Source of the DNA: Chthonomonas sp. UBA2785
GTDB lineage: Bacteria; Armatimonadota; Fimbriimonadia; Fimbriimonadales; Fimbriimonadaceae
Reading direction: 5' to 3'
Assembly: GCA_002352215.1 (NCBI GenBank)
Contig: DEIB01000016.1
Coordinates: 62,001-126,000 of the forward strand
Length of the DNA stretch: 64,000 nt
The notes under the pieces were generated by a model. That model was not told where the DNA came from. It was given only the letters and a program-made list of their open reading frames with translations, and did not search any database. The position numbers were made by a program, and so were the translations under genes. Below, piece by piece: positions 23,976 through 32,980 of the stretch (its first letter is position 1; the number at the start of each line of letters is the position of its first letter).

Positions 23976-25952
23976 ATGCTCGTGGCTGCGCTCACCGGCT
24001 CGCTCCTCGCCCCGCAGTTCTCCTTCCAAGATGGCCAGGCCACCCTGCGCCGAGGCGACCAGGTCGCCCTTTCCTCCCCCCAAGAAGGCCTCTGGAGCGT
24101 CGCCACGGCCTGGGAAGACGGCTGGCCCGCCCGCTGGCACCACGCCCAGCCCACTTCGCTCACCCAAAGCGGAGACTGGCAGATTGCCAAAGGCACTCTC
24201 ACCCTGCCCGAGGGCAATCTGGAACTGAGCGATTCTTACCGCGTGGAAGGCAACCTGGTGCGGTGCGTGCGCCGGTGGGAATGGCACGGCCAAACCCCGC
24301 TGAACCAAGTGACCCTCTCCGTGCGGTGGAACATGCACCAGGGCCAGGGCGCCAAGCCGTTTTTGCCGGGCATTTCCTACTTCGGCAACCCCTCGGGCGC
24401 CAAGACCAAGAGCTGCGTCCCTATCCAGACCATGACCCCCGGGGAGGAGTCGTTCTATGAGGAACACCGCTATGCCATGCCCTTTGCCTCGCTCGAAAAT
24501 GCAGCCCACGGCGTGGCTCTGCACAGCATTCCCAGCATGCCCGCCGGCGCGCACAAGCAAGATCAGTGGTGGACCCTGGGCCTGGCCACCCGCGAAACCG
24601 GCCACGAACTGACCCTGCTGAGCGGCCCGTGCGCCTCCAACGGCCAGCGCAATGTGGTGAAGGCGCGGCAGGGCACCTTTATGGCGTACCCGGACACCTG
24701 GCTCACCCTGCGGCCGGGGATGATTTTGGAGAAGACGTTCTTCTTGCAGGCGTACCCGGTGGAGCAGCCGGGGTTTGGGTTCCGCCACCCCATGGAGGCC
24801 AGCCTCAAGCTCTTCCAACCGTATAGCCTGGATGGCTTGCCCACAGCCCAGGAAATCGTCGACGCCAAGCTGGCCTTTGCCAACTCGCGGTGGCGTGAGG
24901 GCGAGCACTCGGGGTTTGAGATGTACCCGGACTACGTGCAGGGCACGCACTATGTGATGGGGTGGTGCGGCCAGGCCGAGGCCCTGGGCTACGCGCTGCA
25001 GGTGCTGGACCCGGCGAGCGCGCCGAGGGTGCAGGGGGCCCTGGACCTGCTGGCGAGCAGCCCGTTTAACGAGCGGGGCTTCCACCAGCGCTATACGGTG
25101 GAATCGAGCGCCTGGACCGAGCAGGATTTCGTCTCGCAGGGGCAGGCGATGGAGAGCATCAGCCGCGCGGTGGAGCTTGCCAGGGCAGGATTTGAAACCA
25201 GCAAGTGGCGCGAGTTCTTGCGACGGGCGTGCGACTTCCACTCCGCGCGCATCCTCAAGGAGGATTGGCGGCCGGTCTCCACGAACGAGGGGTTCATGGT
25301 TTCGCCCCTCTTGCGGGCGTCTCGGCTGTTTGGGAACGACACCTACCGGCGAGCAGCCCTGAAGGCCGCCGACCACTACGCGGCGCGGCACCTCTCGATG
25401 GAAGAACCCTATTGGGGCGGCACGCTGGACGCGCAGTGCGAAGATAAGGAAGGGGCCTGGGCGGCGCTACAGGCGTTCTTGGCCGCCTATGATGCCACCG
25501 GCGAGCGAAAGTATCTGGACTACGCCACCCATGCGCTGTACGTGACGCTTTCTTACACCATGGTGTGGGATGTGGATCTGCCGCCGGGCCGGCTGAAGGA
25601 TCACGGATTCAAGTCGCGCGGGTGGACCGTGGTCTCGGCGCAGAACCAACACCTGGATGTCTTTGGGGTGTATTTCACGCCCGAGATCTACCGCATGGGG
25701 GAACTGCTGGGGCGCCCCGAGCTAATGCAGCTGGCGAAGGTGATGTTCCGCAGTTGCGGGCAGCTGATTGATGCCCAGGGTAGCCAGGGCGAGCAGATCG
25801 AGCACACCAACTTTGCCCAGGCGGGGGATATGTCGGATGTGTATCGCCTGCGCGGGGGCTATAGCGAAGGTTGGACGGTGTTCTGGATCACCACGCACTT
25901 TTTGCACGCGGCGGCCCGGTTCCGAGAGATGGGTGTGGACCTGGATGAGTAA
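23976..25952 (+). CDS. Secreted glycosidase-like protein, (alpha/alpha) barrel type
   Basis: 658 residues with a short signal-like N-terminus (MLVAALTGSLLAP). The first ~270 residues are beta-rich; from about residue 290 the sequence is a series of amphipathic helices rich in Trp, Tyr, His and Glu (WREGEHSGFEMYPDYVQGTHY, EEPYWGGTLDAQCEDKEGAW, YSEGWTVFWITTHFLHAAAR), as in (alpha/alpha)6 barrel glycosidases and polysaccharide-processing enzymes. No specific GH family is recognised. It is divergent from immunity copy D and is GC-rich like the chromosome core. Confidence 0.6.
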   Translation: MLVAALTGSLLAPQFSFQDGQATLRRGDQVALSSPQEGLWSVATAWEDGWPARWHHAQPTSLTQSGDWQIAKGTLTLPEGNLELSDSYRVEGNLVRCVRRWEWHGQTPLNQVTLSVRWNMHQGQGAKPFLPGISYFGNPSGAKTKSCVPIQTMTPGEESFYEEHRYAMPFASLENAAHGVALHSIPSMPAGAHKQDQWWTLGLATRETGHELTLLSGPCASNGQRNVVKARQGTFMAYPDTWLTLRPGMILEKTFFLQAYPVEQPGFGFRHPMEASLKLFQPYSLDGLPTAQEIVDAKLAFANSRWREGEHSGFEMYPDYVQGTHYVMGWCGQAEALGYALQVLDPASAPRVQGALDLLASSPFNERGFHQRYTVESSAWTEQDFVSQGQAMESISRAVELARAGFETSKWREFLRRACDFHSARILKEDWRPVSTNEGFMVSPLLRASRLFGNDTYRRAALKAADHYAARHLSMEEPYWGGTLDAQCEDKEGAWAALQAFLAAYDATGERKYLDYATHALYVTLSYTMVWDVDLPPGRLKDHGFKSRGWTVVSAQNQHLDVFGVYFTPEIYRMGELLGRPELMQLAKVMFRSCGQLIDAQGSQGEQIEHTNFAQAGDMSDVYRLRGGYSEGWTVFWITTHFLHAAARFREMGVDLDE

Positions 25953-26073
25953 GCAGGAAGCGAATCGTTTCTTGCTACGAAGTACGGTCGGATGATTTCG
26001 ACTTCCAAAGCTTGAAGCCATCCCAAAGGTTGACCGGGTCATCGCCAGGCGAAAGTAAAACTGCGCCCGGCCC

Positions 26074-26532
26074 TCACAGCCACCCGGTTTCGTATTCGAT
26101 CAGCCCTTCGGCCTGGAGCTCCTCCAGCCACGCCCGGACCTCGGTGGCCACGGCGGCATCGGGCGCATCCACCCCCAGCAACTGATCGGACGAGTGCTCC
26201 CAAAATCCGCCCCGCTGGACCACCCCCACTCGGATCCGATTCATGAGGGCCTTGTCCTTTTCTGGCAGCCACACCCGAAGCACGTACCGCCCAGAGGGCT
26301 CCACCACCCTCGTGACTTGGTTGTCGACGGCTTCCACGATGTCCCCCAGCGCCACGTTGTAGATGAAAAGCGGGACGCAGCAGATCATGAAAGTGGTTTC
26401 GGTGATCTTACGCACCCACAGCTGTTCCAGGTCGCCGTCAATCTCGGCCATCAAAAGATAGTTCGCTTGGTCGCGCCAGATCGGTTCGCTGTGGGTGAGG
26501 TAACGGGGGCTGGATTCTTCGTCTTGGCTCAT
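26074..26532 (-). CDS. DUF4265 domain protein
   Basis: 152 residues, cytosolic. Features match DUF4265: an early E-x-LW-x-R segment (DGDLEQLWVRKITETTFMI), then CCVPLFIYNVALGDIVEA, a GRYVLRVWLPE strand, and FWEHSSDQLLGVDAPD towards the end. The family's function is unknown; its members often lie in toxin-immunity or accessory regions. A TATACT box sits upstream on the minus strand (about 26550-26560). Confidence 0.65.
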   Translation of the reverse strand: MSQDEESSPRYLTHSEPIWRDQANYLLMAEIDGDLEQLWVRKITETTFMICCVPLFIYNVALGDIVEAVDNQVTRVVEPSGRYVLRVWLPEKDKALMNRIRVGVVQRGGFWEHSSDQLLGVDAPDAAVATEVRAWLEELQAEGLIEYETGWL

Positions 26533-26596
26533 GGTCGTATGAGATTAGCGGCGAGTATAGCTACTAGATGCGCAGCTCCCCACATTTTCAAAGAGC

Positions 26597-27250
26597 TCAA
26601 CTTGAGCCGCGAGCCTGTTCGGACTGAAGTTCGCCTTCCACCAAAGCCAGGGCCGCCGAGAGGTCTTCCTGGTACTTCATGGGTTTGAAGAGCGAAGTGA
26701 AAACCCCCTCACGCTTGATGCGAGCTTGAAGGAAGGCAAACTGGGCCTCGGCTTCCGACTGGAGACTCGGCGGTATGCAAACTACCGGATTGGCAATGCC
26801 GCGGAGCCGAGCCGGGCGACCCGCGCATCCCTTCAAAATGAACCGCAGCAGCCGTAGCCGCCTCGCAATCGGCAGCTCCTCAAGTAGTCCCGGTTGAATC
26901 TGGTTGATCTTGCCAACCAAACCAAATTTAGTCGAGTCTTGATTAACATCTCCCGCTTGCTCAAGCATCACTTCTATTACATCATCATTCTCGAACCCGG
27001 ATTTCAGAAGCTGCTCCATGACCCAGAACACCTCAAGATCAATATACGTAGGCCACACGCTTCCATTTAAGAACTCGTATTTCATGAGCTCTAAGCCCTT
27101 CACAACCCACCGCCCAGTCTCCGAGAGCCCATCCGAAGGCCCAGGCAATCTTGCGTAGACTTGATCCAGACTCATTGCATCGCCAATCCCCTGCACAAGC
27201 GCCTTAAGGGTTCTGTCAGCGTAACCGCCTTCTCCTTGGTTGAACTGCAT
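26597..27250 (-). CDS. Hypothetical protein, accessory region
   Basis: 217 residues, mostly helical and charged, no signal peptide or membrane segment. No known family is recognised. It is AT-richer than the chromosomal genes and sits in a run of small accessory genes on the minus strand. An AAGGA lies almost against the ATG at 27250, closer than usual, so a later start (near residue 29) is possible. Confidence 0.45.
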   Translation of the reverse strand: MQFNQGEGGYADRTLKALVQGIGDAMSLDQVYARLPGPSDGLSETGRWVVKGLELMKYEFLNGSVWPTYIDLEVFWVMEQLLKSGFENDDVIEVMLEQAGDVNQDSTKFGLVGKINQIQPGLLEELPIARRLRLLRFILKGCAGRPARLRGIANPVVCIPPSLQSEAEAQFAFLQARIKREGVFTSLFKPMKYQEDLSAALALVEGELQSEQARGSS

Positions 27251-27282
27251 TTCCTTCTACATTACGGCAAGGCCAAGGGCAG

Positions 27283-27544
27283 TCATGACTTTGAGGAATC
27301 TCCCGAAGCGATTGAGCCCCAATGGTGGGCGGCACGTTCACCTACGATGAGTTTCACAAGCTTGGAATTCCAATCAATGGTTTGCAAGTCTGCCGTAGTG
27401 AGTGTGTCCCTGAACTCATTTCTTGCCAAGGAGCGGAGTTTCTTGACCAACGGATCCACGTGCAAACTCGCCCAGAAACGCTATGAATATAAGCAAGTGG
27501 AAGAACAGCAGGCCACGTATGACAGGTCTTTGGATTGCTCGCAT
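27283..27544 (-). pseudogene. Probable small membrane protein with a frameshift
   Basis: An ATG at 27544 overlaps the stop of the upstream membrane gene (TGATG), giving 42 residues with one membrane helix (GLLFFHLLIFIAFLG) before an early stop at 27416. In the +1 frame an open stretch takes over near 27470 (LHVDPLVKKLRSLARNEF...) and runs to 27283 with coding-like content. Joining the two gives a ~80-residue membrane-anchored protein. Either a real frameshift or a sequencing error. Confidence 0.35.
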
Positions 27545-27945
27545 CACAACGCCCCTTCCTCCGCCGGCTTTGGCCGAGAGAAGACGATCGGCACTTGCAA
27601 GATTTCCTGCATCGCCAGGATCATAGTTGAGGCAAACATAAAACTGCGAAGCCACTTTTGACTAACGCCGGGAACTCTCAAGAGCTGGGTATCAATCAAT
27701 ATCTGGATTGCCATGGCCACCAAAATCGCCACCACGATCGGCGGCGCGCGGCACGTCTCCTTCACCGAGGCCCGGACCAGCATAAGGGTGGTCAGCAGTG
27801 TCACAAAGAACCCAGCGGCCATCGCCGGGTTCTCAGCTCGAACGATCGCCTCCAAATACGCAACGAAGGGGAAGATCAGGCAAACCGGGAAGAAGATCCA
27901 CGCATTGGGGTTCGTCCGGATGTTCAGGCGCGTCCCTCCCTCCAT
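27544..27945 (-). CDS. Small multi-pass membrane protein
   Basis: 133 residues with four hydrophobic segments (WIFFPVCLIFPFVAYL, AAGFFVTLLTTLMLV, PIVVAILVAMAIQILI, FMFASTMILAMQEIL). A perfect TATAAT lies 9 bases upstream of the ATG at 27945, so the transcript would be nearly leaderless. Its stop overlaps the start of a coupled small frame. No family is recognised. Confidence 0.5.
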   Translation of the reverse strand: MEGGTRLNIRTNPNAWIFFPVCLIFPFVAYLEAIVRAENPAMAAGFFVTLLTTLMLVRASVKETCRAPPIVVAILVAMAIQILIDTQLLRVPGVSQKWLRSFMFASTMILAMQEILQVPIVFSRPKPAEEGAL

Positions 27946-27993
27946 ATGCCCCTATTATAGTGAGCTTCCGCCCCCAAAGGGCAACTCAATCGC

Positions 27994-29379
27994 TCAAGCC
28001 AGAGAAACCCGCACCACGCGGCGGCCAGCGTTGATCAGCGCCGCTTCGTCCCCGTAGGCCTGCGCGCGCATCAGGTCGGCAAAGCCGTACCCCCGCCCCG
28101 GAATCGGCACCTCGGCCGCCCCCTCGTCCACCACCAGCACGTGCAGGCCGTGGCGCGGCCCGCCCTTGTGATACTGCCCCGTGCTGTGCTGGTAGCGCGG
28201 CCCGTAGCCCAGGCTGCAGGGCGCCACTGCCCCCAGTTCGGCCTGCCACGCCCGAAGGGTCGCATCGTTCGCCGCCGTCTCGGCCACATAAGCCAAGATC
28301 GCCACGTAGCCCGCCCCCTCGGCCGCTACGCGCACCTCGTCCAGGGTCGCCAACGGCAACGAACTCGCCAGCACCTCCCCTTTTTCCAGTCGGGCAATCT
28401 GCAGGCGCGCCATATCTTTGGCCAGTTGCACATTGGGCTGATCGAACGGGTTGACCCCCAGCGCCGAACCGCACGCGGCCGTCGCCACCTGGAAGCCCAT
28501 AAACTGCGCCCCCAATTCGGCCGGGGTTTGCGGCGCATAGCGCCCCAACTCAGCCCCATCACGCCCTTCCAAAACCAGAGCCTCACACGCATCATCCCGC
28601 ACCGCCACCGGATACAAACCCGTGCCCAGCTTGCCCGTGCTCTCGGCCACCAGCTGCTCCAGCCACAGGGCAATCCCGTAGAACCGCCCCGGCGCCCGCA
28701 CAATCATCACGTCGTCGCCGGCCTTCACGCTCTCGGCCCACGCCAGGCCCATGGCCGCCGCCGCTTCCCACGAAGCATCCGGCAAGGCCCCGCCCTCCCG
28801 GAACGAGGCAAAATCCAACCCCGCCAGCGCCAAGGGCAGCAGCCCAAACACGCTCAGCACGGAGAACCGTCCGCCCACGCTCGGCACCCCGCGCCCAATG
28901 GCGGCCCAGCTTTCCTCGGTCGCCCGGCGTTCCAGCGCCGAACCCGGGTCCGTCACGGCCACAAACCGGCTGCCATCCCCTTCGCACCGTGCCCACAGGG
29001 CGGCCAGCGCGGCATCCACCTCAGCGGTGGAACCCGATTTGCTGGCAATCACGTAGCGGGAGGTCGCGGGGTCCAGGGCCAGCACGCGTTGCACTTCGGC
29101 CGGGTGGGTGCTGTCCAAAATGTGCAGGCGCACCGGCGTGCCCAGGGCATCGCGCACGGCCAGGGCGCCCAGGCTGCTGCCGCCCATGCCCACCACCACA
29201 ATGTCGGTGGCCCCACCGGCATCCAGGCCCGCCAGCCACGTCATCAGGGCGGGGTCGGGCAGGGCCAGGTCCACCCAGCCCAAATAGGCCGCAGCGGCCG
29301 CCGCCACCTCGGGGTCGGCGCTAAACAGCGTGCCGTCCTTCGCCCGCAGCCGGGCCACCCACGCGGCCAATTCGCTCAC
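27994..29379 (-). CDS. pgi: Glucose-6-phosphate isomerase-type protein
   Basis: 461 residues. The SIS-type core shows GMGGSSLGALAVRDALG and SKSGSTAEVDAALAAL, the phosphate-binding P-GI signatures, then GRFSVLSVFGLLPLALAG. The C-terminus (QYHKGGPRHGLHVLVVD) is like the isomerase half of tal-pgi fusion proteins. It converts glucose-6-phosphate and fructose-6-phosphate. The start overlaps the tal stop by four bases, giving the operon rpiB-tal-pgi. Confidence 0.88.
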   Translation of the reverse strand: MSELAAWVARLRAKDGTLFSADPEVAAAAAAYLGWVDLALPDPALMTWLAGLDAGGATDIVVVGMGGSSLGALAVRDALGTPVRLHILDSTHPAEVQRVLALDPATSRYVIASKSGSTAEVDAALAALWARCEGDGSRFVAVTDPGSALERRATEESWAAIGRGVPSVGGRFSVLSVFGLLPLALAGLDFASFREGGALPDASWEAAAAMGLAWAESVKAGDDVMIVRAPGRFYGIALWLEQLVAESTGKLGTGLYPVAVRDDACEALVLEGRDGAELGRYAPQTPAELGAQFMGFQVATAACGSALGVNPFDQPNVQLAKDMARLQIARLEKGEVLASSLPLATLDEVRVAAEGAGYVAILAYVAETAANDATLRAWQAELGAVAPCSLGYGPRYQHSTGQYHKGGPRHGLHVLVVDEGAAEVPIPGRGYGFADLMRAQAYGDEAALINAGRRVVRVSLA

Positions 29380-30470
29380 GAGAGAACGGCCAGCCGCTTG
29401 GCGTCGATGCTGTTGATGAGCTTGTGGAACGGGTCCACGAACTTGGCCACGCCATCGGCTTCCAGTTCGGCGGCCACCGCTTCCATGTCAATCCCCAGTT
29501 CGGCGGCGCGGGCCAGCACCTGCGCGGCGGCGTCGGCCGATCCGGTCAGGCGGTCGACGGGTTGGCCGTCGTGCTTATAGGCTTCCAGGGTCGCGGCGGG
29601 GATGGTGTCCACGCTGTCCGGGCCCACCAGGGCTTCCACGTACATCAGCGGCGCGTAGTCGGGGTTCTTGGTGCTGGTGCTGGCCCACAGCACGCGCTGC
29701 TTCCAGGCACCTTCCGATTCCAATTGCTCCCACTTTGCACCCGAGAAGGCGGCGCGGAAATCGGCAAACGCACCCTGCGCATTGGCAATCGCGAGCTTGC
29801 CCTTCAAGTCCGGGGCACCCTTGGCGTCCAGTTGCGGGTCCAGCAAGGAGTCCACGCGGCTCACAAAGAAGCTCGCCACGCTGGCCACCTGCACGGGCTT
29901 GGCCTTGGCGGCGCGCTCCGTCATGGCCTCAATATAGGCGTCCATCACGGCCTGGTAGCGGCGGCGGCTAAAGAGCAGCGTCACGTTCACCGGGATGCCG
30001 TCGGCCAGGCACTGCTGGATGGCGGGCAGCCCGGCCAGGGTCGCCGGAATCTTGATCATCACATTCGGGCGATCCACGGCGCGGTGCAGGCGGTGCGCAT
30101 CCAGAATGGTGCCGTTGGTGTCGTTGGCCAGCAGGGGGCTCACTTCCAGGCTCACGTAGCCGTCCTGGCCGCCGCTGGCTTCCCACACCGGGCGCATCAC
30201 GTCGGCGGCGTCTTGCACGTCGGCCACGGTCAGGATGTCGTAGATCTCCATCGCGGTCTTGCCTTCGGCGGCCAGCGCCCGGATGGCGTCGTCGTAGAGG
30301 TCACTTTGGGCAATCGCTTGCTCAAAAATGGCGGGGTTGCTGGTCACGCCCAGCACGCCTTCGTCGCGCATCCGCGCCAGGGTGCCGTCATGGATCATGT
30401 CGCGGCGGATGTAGTCCAGCCAGGGGCTTTGGCCAAGCGAGGCCATCTTCTGCAGGGGGTTCATAGTCAA
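29376..30470 (-). CDS. tal: Transaldolase
   Basis: 364 residues: GVTSNPAIFEQAIAQSDLYDD (residues 39-59), VSLEVSPLLANDT, RPNVMIKIPATLAGLPAI with the Schiff-base lysine, and VNVTLLFSRRRYQAV. This is the long transaldolase type often found next to or fused to Pgi. It acts in the non-oxidative pentose phosphate pathway. It starts within the rpiB end (4-base overlap). Confidence 0.92.
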   Translation of the reverse strand: MTMNPLQKMASLGQSPWLDYIRRDMIHDGTLARMRDEGVLGVTSNPAIFEQAIAQSDLYDDAIRALAAEGKTAMEIYDILTVADVQDAADVMRPVWEASGGQDGYVSLEVSPLLANDTNGTILDAHRLHRAVDRPNVMIKIPATLAGLPAIQQCLADGIPVNVTLLFSRRRYQAVMDAYIEAMTERAAKAKPVQVASVASFFVSRVDSLLDPQLDAKGAPDLKGKLAIANAQGAFADFRAAFSGAKWEQLESEGAWKQRVLWASTSTKNPDYAPLMYVEALVGPDSVDTIPAATLEAYKHDGQPVDRLTGSADAAAQVLARAAELGIDMEAVAAELEADGVAKFVDPFHKLINSIDAKRLAVLS

Positions 30471-30922
30471 TTCTTTTGGTAGTCGGTTTCAATTTGGCGC
30501 ACTTTGTTTAACCGGCGGATAAATCGCTCATCTTCCACAAACTGCGCTCCTAAAAAGGCGTGCATCAGGTCGCGCGCGACCTCAATGCCCAGGGTGCGCG
30601 CCCCCATCACCAATACATTCATGGCGTCGTGCTCCACGCCTTGGCGGGCGGCGTAGGCGTTCTCCACGTTCGCGGCCAGGGCACCCGGCACCTTGTTGGC
30701 GGCGATGCTGGCGCCAATGCCACTCCCGCACAGCACAATGCCGCGATCCGCCCGGCCTTGGGCGACGGCTTCGGCCACCGCGCGCGCCGAATCGGGATAG
30801 TCCACCGAGGCGTCGCTGTGGGTGCCCACATCTTCCACCTCATGGCCCATGGCCGCCAGCTCTTGGCGGAGGATTTCCTTGTAGCCAAAGCCGGCATGGT
30901 CCGCGCCGATGACGATTCGCAT
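30467..30922 (-). CDS. rpiB: Ribose-5-phosphate isomerase B
   Basis: 151 residues of the RpiB/LacA/LacB fold: MRIVIGADHAGFGYKEIL at the N-terminus (the HAG phosphate loop), HSDASVDYPDSARAVAEAV, and the catalytic-region GIVLCGSGIGASIAANKVPG with the active-site Cys. First gene of the rpiB-tal-pgi unit and divergent from speE with 23 bases between them. Confidence 0.93.
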   Translation of the reverse strand: MRIVIGADHAGFGYKEILRQELAAMGHEVEDVGTHSDASVDYPDSARAVAEAVAQGRADRGIVLCGSGIGASIAANKVPGALAANVENAYAARQGVEHDAMNVLVMGARTLGIEVARDLMHAFLGAQFVEDERFIRRLNKVRQIETDYQKN

Positions 30923-30945
30923 GAAAGGCTAGTTTATCCAGGGGC

Positions 30946-31866
30946 ATGGCCGACTTCAGGGGTATGGGTACTCTCCCGCCTATGGGCCACGGCCTCTCTG
31001 GTGGTTTTCTTGAGTACCCGATTCGGGGGGATCGTTTTGCGCATCGCGTGGCCGTGCAGGAGCATGTGGCTTCCTTCACCTCGCCCTTCCAAACGATTGA
31101 TCTGGTGCGTAGCGATGCCTTCGGGCAAATGCTGCTTCTGGATGGTCACATTCAGCTCACCGAACTCGACGAAGGCCTCTACCACGCGGGGCTCGTCAAT
31201 GTGCCGCTGGCCAACCTGGCCGCCCCCCGGCGCGCCTTGGTGATTGGCGGCGGCGACGGCGGCGCCATCCGCCAGCTGATGACTGACATCGCCCTGGAGC
31301 AGGTGGATATGGTGGAGATTGACGAGGGCGTCATCCAGGTCACCAAGGAGAACTGGCCCGCCCTGGCCGGGAACGCCTGGGACGACCCCCGCCTGCACCT
31401 CACCATCGGCGACGCCTTCCCTTACGTCAAGGAAGCTCAGAACCAGTACGACCTTATTGTGGTGGACAGCACCGACACCTACGAGGATGAGGAGGGCGAA
31501 CTGAGCGAGGCCCTGTTCACCGCCGCGTTCTATCGCGATTTGGCGCGGATTCTGAACCCCAGCGGGTTGGTCGTCACGCAATCGGACAACGCCCTGTTCT
31601 GCCCCTACGGCCGCGAGAACACGGTGGCGCAGCTTGGCCAAGTCTTCCCGGTAGTGCAGACCTACCACCTCGCCATCCCGTCGTTCGGGGGCCCCAGCGC
31701 CTACGTGGTGGCTAGCCACGGGGTGCGCCTCGCCTCGCGGGCGGAAGATGTCCGCCGCCCGGACCAACTCGCCCAAGCGGGCATCGCCCCGGCCATTTAC
31801 GATGCAGCGTTCGCCGAGTTGCCCTACCGCCAGTTAGCGGGCAATGTGCAGGTGCCAACGGCATGA
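30946..31866 (+). CDS. speE: Spermidine synthase
   Basis: 306 residues. Aminopropyl transfer from decarboxylated SAM to putrescine. Contains GQMLLLDGHIQLTELDEGLYHAGLVNVPL (motif seen in parts), ALVIGGGDGGAIRQL for dcSAM binding, VEIDEGVI, and VVDSTDTYEDEEGEL. About 20 extra residues precede the typical start; a later ATG at MGHGLSGGF (30982) may be the true start. The stop overlaps coaD by four bases. The decarboxylase gene speD is in this window at 48022 but unlinked. Confidence 0.9.
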   Translation: MADFRGMGTLPPMGHGLSGGFLEYPIRGDRFAHRVAVQEHVASFTSPFQTIDLVRSDAFGQMLLLDGHIQLTELDEGLYHAGLVNVPLANLAAPRRALVIGGGDGGAIRQLMTDIALEQVDMVEIDEGVIQVTKENWPALAGNAWDDPRLHLTIGDAFPYVKEAQNQYDLIVVDSTDTYEDEEGELSEALFTAAFYRDLARILNPSGLVVTQSDNALFCPYGRENTVAQLGQVFPVVQTYHLAIPSFGGPSAYVVASHGVRLASRAEDVRRPDQLAQAGIAPAIYDAAFAELPYRQLAGNVQVPTA

Positions 31867-32360
31867 CCCGGCGCGCCATCTATGCGGGCTCCTTCGACCC
31901 GCCCACCCTCGGCCACCTCGATCTCATCCAGCGATCGAGCGAGCTGTTCGATCAACTCATCGTGGCAGTGGGGATCAACACCTCCAAGACACCGTTTCTC
32001 TCCCTGGACGAGCGCATCGCCTTGCTCACAGAAATGGCGGAACCCTATACAAATGTGACCATTGCCGCCTTCGATGGGCTTTTGGTCCACTTTGCGCGCC
32101 AGCAGGACTGCCGGATTTTGGTGCGGGGTCTTCGCGCCGTCACCGACTTCGATTACGAGTTCCGCGTGGCCCTGGCCAACCGCAAGCTCGCCCCGGAGAT
32201 CGAAACCACGTTCCTGCTTGCCCGTGAGGAGTACTCATTCCTGGCTAGCAGCGTGGTCCGCGAGGTCGCAACCCTGGGCGGAGACGTCTCCCTTTTTGTC
32301 CCGCCGAGCGTAAAAGCTAGCATTCAGACCCGTTTCCCCGCAAAAAGAGCGACGGAATGA
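31863..32360 (+). CDS. coaD: Phosphopantetheine adenylyltransferase
   Basis: 165 residues with the nucleotidyltransferase motif AIYAGSFDPPTLGHLDLI (T/H-x-G-H type), the substrate loop RGLRAVTDFDYEF, and the C-terminal SFLASSVVREVATLGGDVS containing the second ATP-binding motif. Catalyses the penultimate CoA step. It is translationally coupled to speE. Confidence 0.95.
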   Translation: MTRRAIYAGSFDPPTLGHLDLIQRSSELFDQLIVAVGINTSKTPFLSLDERIALLTEMAEPYTNVTIAAFDGLLVHFARQQDCRILVRGLRAVTDFDYEFRVALANRKLAPEIETTFLLAREEYSFLASSVVREVATLGGDVSLFVPPSVKASIQTRFPAKRATE

Positions 32361-32404
32361 GGTTCTCCAACGTGTTACACTTAGAAGAACCGTTTAGGTG
32401 ATCC

Positions 32405-32965
32405 ATGGCTTATCGTATTGATCCCGCAACGGATGTCTTGGCTTTGATCGAAAGTCTGAACCAAGAGATTCTGAGTGTGAAGCATCTGGGACCGGTCGCG
32501 TTTGGCTTCCGGCCCGATCACTTCTCCATGAGTTTGCAGCAAATCCGGACGTGCCTTCCGCGCGAAGTCCGAGAACAAGCCAGCATGGCCCGCGAACGCG
32601 AGCGCATCATCACTGATGCCCAAGCCGAGTCGGACGCCCTCCTGGACTTTGCCCGCAAGGAAGCCTCGCGCCTGGTGGAAGAAGCCACGGCCGAAGCCGA
32701 ACGCCTGCGCCAGCAAGCTCAACTGGAGCGCGACCAGATGCTGGCCCAAAGCGAAATCTTGAAGATTGCCAAGGCCCAAGTGGCTGAGATGAAGCAAGAC
32801 GCCGAACGCGAAGCGAAGGAAATGCGACGCGGCGCTGACCGTTACGCTTTCGACACCCTGCACAACCTCGAAGATGTGGTGGCCAAGGTGCTCCAAACCA
32901 TCGAGCGCGGCAAGAGCAGCATCGAAACCGAAGAAGTTCCCCGCGAACGGGTCCGCCTCGGCTAG
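32405..32965 (+). CDS. DivIVA-like coiled-coil protein
   Basis: 186 residues. After a globular start (IDPATDVLALIESLNQEIL) the stretch from residue 60 to 160 is a long charged coiled coil (for example AEAERLRQQAQLERDQMLAQ) of the type seen in DivIVA-related and ATP synthase b-like proteins. A gene of this sort often follows coaD in other bacteria. Probably a cell-division or pole-organising factor; this is inferred. Starts 44 bases after coaD. Confidence 0.6.
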   Translation: MAYRIDPATDVLALIESLNQEILSVKHLGPVAFGFRPDHFSMSLQQIRTCLPREVREQASMARERERIITDAQAESDALLDFARKEASRLVEEATAEAERLRQQAQLERDQMLAQSEILKIAKAQVAEMKQDAEREAKEMRRGADRYAFDTLHNLEDVVAKVLQTIERGKSSIETEEVPRERVRLG

Positions 32966-32980
32966 TCTCCCCTTCCCCTC

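Noticed and set aside
23280..25391. A 703-codon minus-strand open frame covering immunity copy D and reaching far upstream.
   Set aside because: The upstream ~510 codons are antisense to the coding-like glycosidase gene, and an internal ATG at 23858 with GAGAGAGA fits the paralogue length.
28141..30482. Long plus-strand frames opposite pgi and tal.
   Set aside because: Mirror frames of well-recognised enzymes; no motifs.
32966..32980. A fluoride riboswitch before crcB.
   Set aside because: The gap to the previous gene is only 15 bases and no aptamer is visible.
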